From NCBI GenBank assembly GCA_937949945.1, contig CALFEQ010000082.1, positions 46,071 to 110,070 on the forward strand: a stretch of DNA of 64,000 bases, written 5' to 3'. The stretch is from an uncultured Myxococcales bacterium. GTDB lineage: Bacteria > Myxococcota_A > Polyangia > Polyangiales > Polyangiaceae. The notes below the pieces were generated by a model, which did not search any database, had not been told where the DNA came from, and worked only from the letters and a program-made list of their open reading frames with translations. Positions 63,275 to 64,000 of the stretch are shown here, piece by piece. Every line of letters begins with the position of its first letter. Positions within the stretch are counted from its first letter, which is position 1. The position numbers were made by a program, and so were the translations under genes.

Positions 63275-63715
63275 ATGCGCACAGTGATCGTCTTCGACGT
63301 TACCGATGACCGACGGCGGACTGCGCTCGTCAAGCGGCTCAGCGCTTTCGGCCAGCGCGTGCAGTTCTCGGTGTTCGAAGCGGCCGACCTGAGCCCGAGC
63401 GCGTACCTACGCATGCGGAGCGAAGCAGAGGGCGCGATTGATCTCCATCGGGACAGCCTCAGGTACTATCGTCTATGTGCGGCGTGTGTCGGCCGCATCG
63501 AGACGTCGGGCGTGTCCCGGTATCCGGAGCCCGATCCGACGCCGTACCGCATCTTCGCTTCCTTCCGGCCCTCGTTCCGCGCTTCGAGCGCCGCCCGTCC
63601 GATGGTAGTGGAACAACGGCCGCTCCCGATCTTTGACATCTCGAGCCATCGCTCCGGCACGCTGGTGTTCGACCTCGCGCCGGAGCCGCGACATGGCTCC
63701 TTCCCTCGCGCGTGA
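63275..63715 (+). CDS. cas2: CRISPR adaptation protein Cas2 with C-terminal extension
   Basis: The product has 146 residues. The first 95 or so are a normal Cas2 ferredoxin-like fold: D8 in VIVFDVTDDRRR, GQRVQFSVFEA, LRYYRLCAACVGRIE. Cas2 proteins usually end there, at 85-105 residues. Here about 50 residues follow (YRIFASFRPSFRASSAARP and on to PEPRHGSFPRA) with no known fold, mainly basic and hydrophobic. The frame has no internal stop or shift that would explain a shorter protein, but a natural read-on cannot be excluded. A strong GAAGGAGG site precedes the ATG. Cas2 forms the central dimer of the Cas1-Cas2 integrase. Confidence 0.9.
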   Translation: MRTVIVFDVTDDRRRTALVKRLSAFGQRVQFSVFEAADLSPSAYLRMRSEAEGAIDLHRDSLRYYRLCAACVGRIETSGVSRYPEPDPTPYRIFASFRPSFRASSAARPMVVEQRPLPIFDISSHRSGTLVFDLAPEPRHGSFPRA

Positions 63716-64000
63716 GCGGTAGTTTAGCGAGATCATGGGGCTTTTCGTCACGGGTCGAACGACGTGCGCTCGATGCCCGTGGTCTAAGTGCCTAGAACGC
63801 TTTGGGAAAAGTGCGGACGCTCGCTCCATGGGCGCGAAGCATCGGACCACGGGGACCGTCGCAGACGGTAGATGCCCGATGTCACAAGGCTTTTTGGCGG
63901 GCTTCGGACGTTCTCGGCAGGCAAGGGCCCCCCACCGCTGGGGAGCGGCGCAGACCGGCTTCCATCGTCGCGAGAACGTGGCACTTTCTGAGCGGCTCTC
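63716..64000 (+). other. Gene-free segment after cas2, possible CRISPR leader
   Basis: The last 285 bases contain no credible gene and no repeat of 20 bases or more. They are slightly richer in A and T than the neighbours and include short T runs (CTTTTCGTC, GCTTTTTGGC). GATGCCCG occurs twice, 99 bases apart. Leaders usually lie between cas2 and the first repeat, so an array may begin just past the window edge. Nothing here proves it. Confidence 0.35.

Noticed and set aside
49277..63715. Prophage or integrative element carrying the defence genes
   Set aside because: No integrase, transposase, tRNA attachment site, terminal repeat or structural phage gene is visible at either side of the region. 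Recent acquisition is possible but unsupported.
63716..64000. CRISPR repeats inside the window
   Set aside because: I found no repeated unit of 20 bases or more. The twice-occurring GATGCCCG is too short and its spacing (99 bases) does not fit an array.

Overview
The window looks like chromosomal DNA of a large-genome myxobacterium (Myxococcota, probably class Polyangia). The evidence is very high GC, a Ser/Thr kinase fused to an AAA ATPase and helical repeats, several von Willebrand factor A (VWA) lipoproteins with Ser/Gly-rich linkers, a MYXO-CTERM-like C-terminus and many small Cys-rich lipoproteins. The genus is not determined. I see no rRNA, tRNA, integrase or insertion sequence. Almost every long ORF antisense to these genes is a high-GC shadow.

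Layout. 1-2.2 kb: the end of a prolidase gene, msrB and a lipoprotein. 2.3-6.5 kb: a tightly coupled minus-strand operon (each junction a 4-base stop/start overlap) with a porin-like exported protein, a GH18-like lipoprotein that lacks the catalytic Glu, a glutathionylspermidine-synthase-like ATP-grasp enzyme and another lipoprotein. 6.6-10.5 kb: a small protein with a Cys cluster, a polar amino-acid ABC transporter with binding protein and permease fused, and a 1-Cys peroxiredoxin. 10.7-17.7 kb: the giant kinase/ATPase/TPR regulator and two divergent VWA lipoproteins. 18-21.5 kb: four TadE/TadG-like envelope genes without assembly machinery. 21.5-29.7 kb: a topoisomerase III-RecQ fusion with no normal start codon, a single-pass membrane protein and a second AAA/TPR regulator. 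29.8-40.6 kb: a murein endopeptidase, a phospholipase D family enzyme, a succinyl-CoA:3-ketoacid CoA-transferase pair, an erythromycin-esterase-like protein, another VWA lipoprotein, an ATP-dependent DNA ligase and lipoproteins. 40.6-45.8 kb: a coupled operon of asparagine synthetase, methyltransferase and an osmoprotectant-type ABC transporter. 46.2-49.1 kb: a MarC-family protein and an S46 dipeptidyl-peptidase.

The right end (49.2-64 kb) is a defence island with two modules. The first is a three-gene operon: an unrecognised 943-residue protein, a 1744-residue DEAH helicase with a DUF1998-type C-terminus (DruE-like architecture) and an unrecognised 509-residue helical protein. The second is a compact CRISPR adaptation operon: a TPR protein, a CRISPR-associated primase-polymerase with a PriL-like Cys domain, Cas1 and Cas2, coupled by 4-base overlaps except before cas2. 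No effector genes are present. Just upstream of the TPR gene lies a fragment that reads as the glycine-rich C-terminus of a decayed Cas6. The 285 bases after cas2 hold no gene and no visible repeat, and may be a leader whose array lies beyond the window.

The best candidates for new biology are the TPR/PrimPol/Cas1/Cas2 module with its Cas6 relic, the three-gene helicase operon, the Topo III-RecQ fusion, and the ATP-grasp/GH18-like envelope operon.
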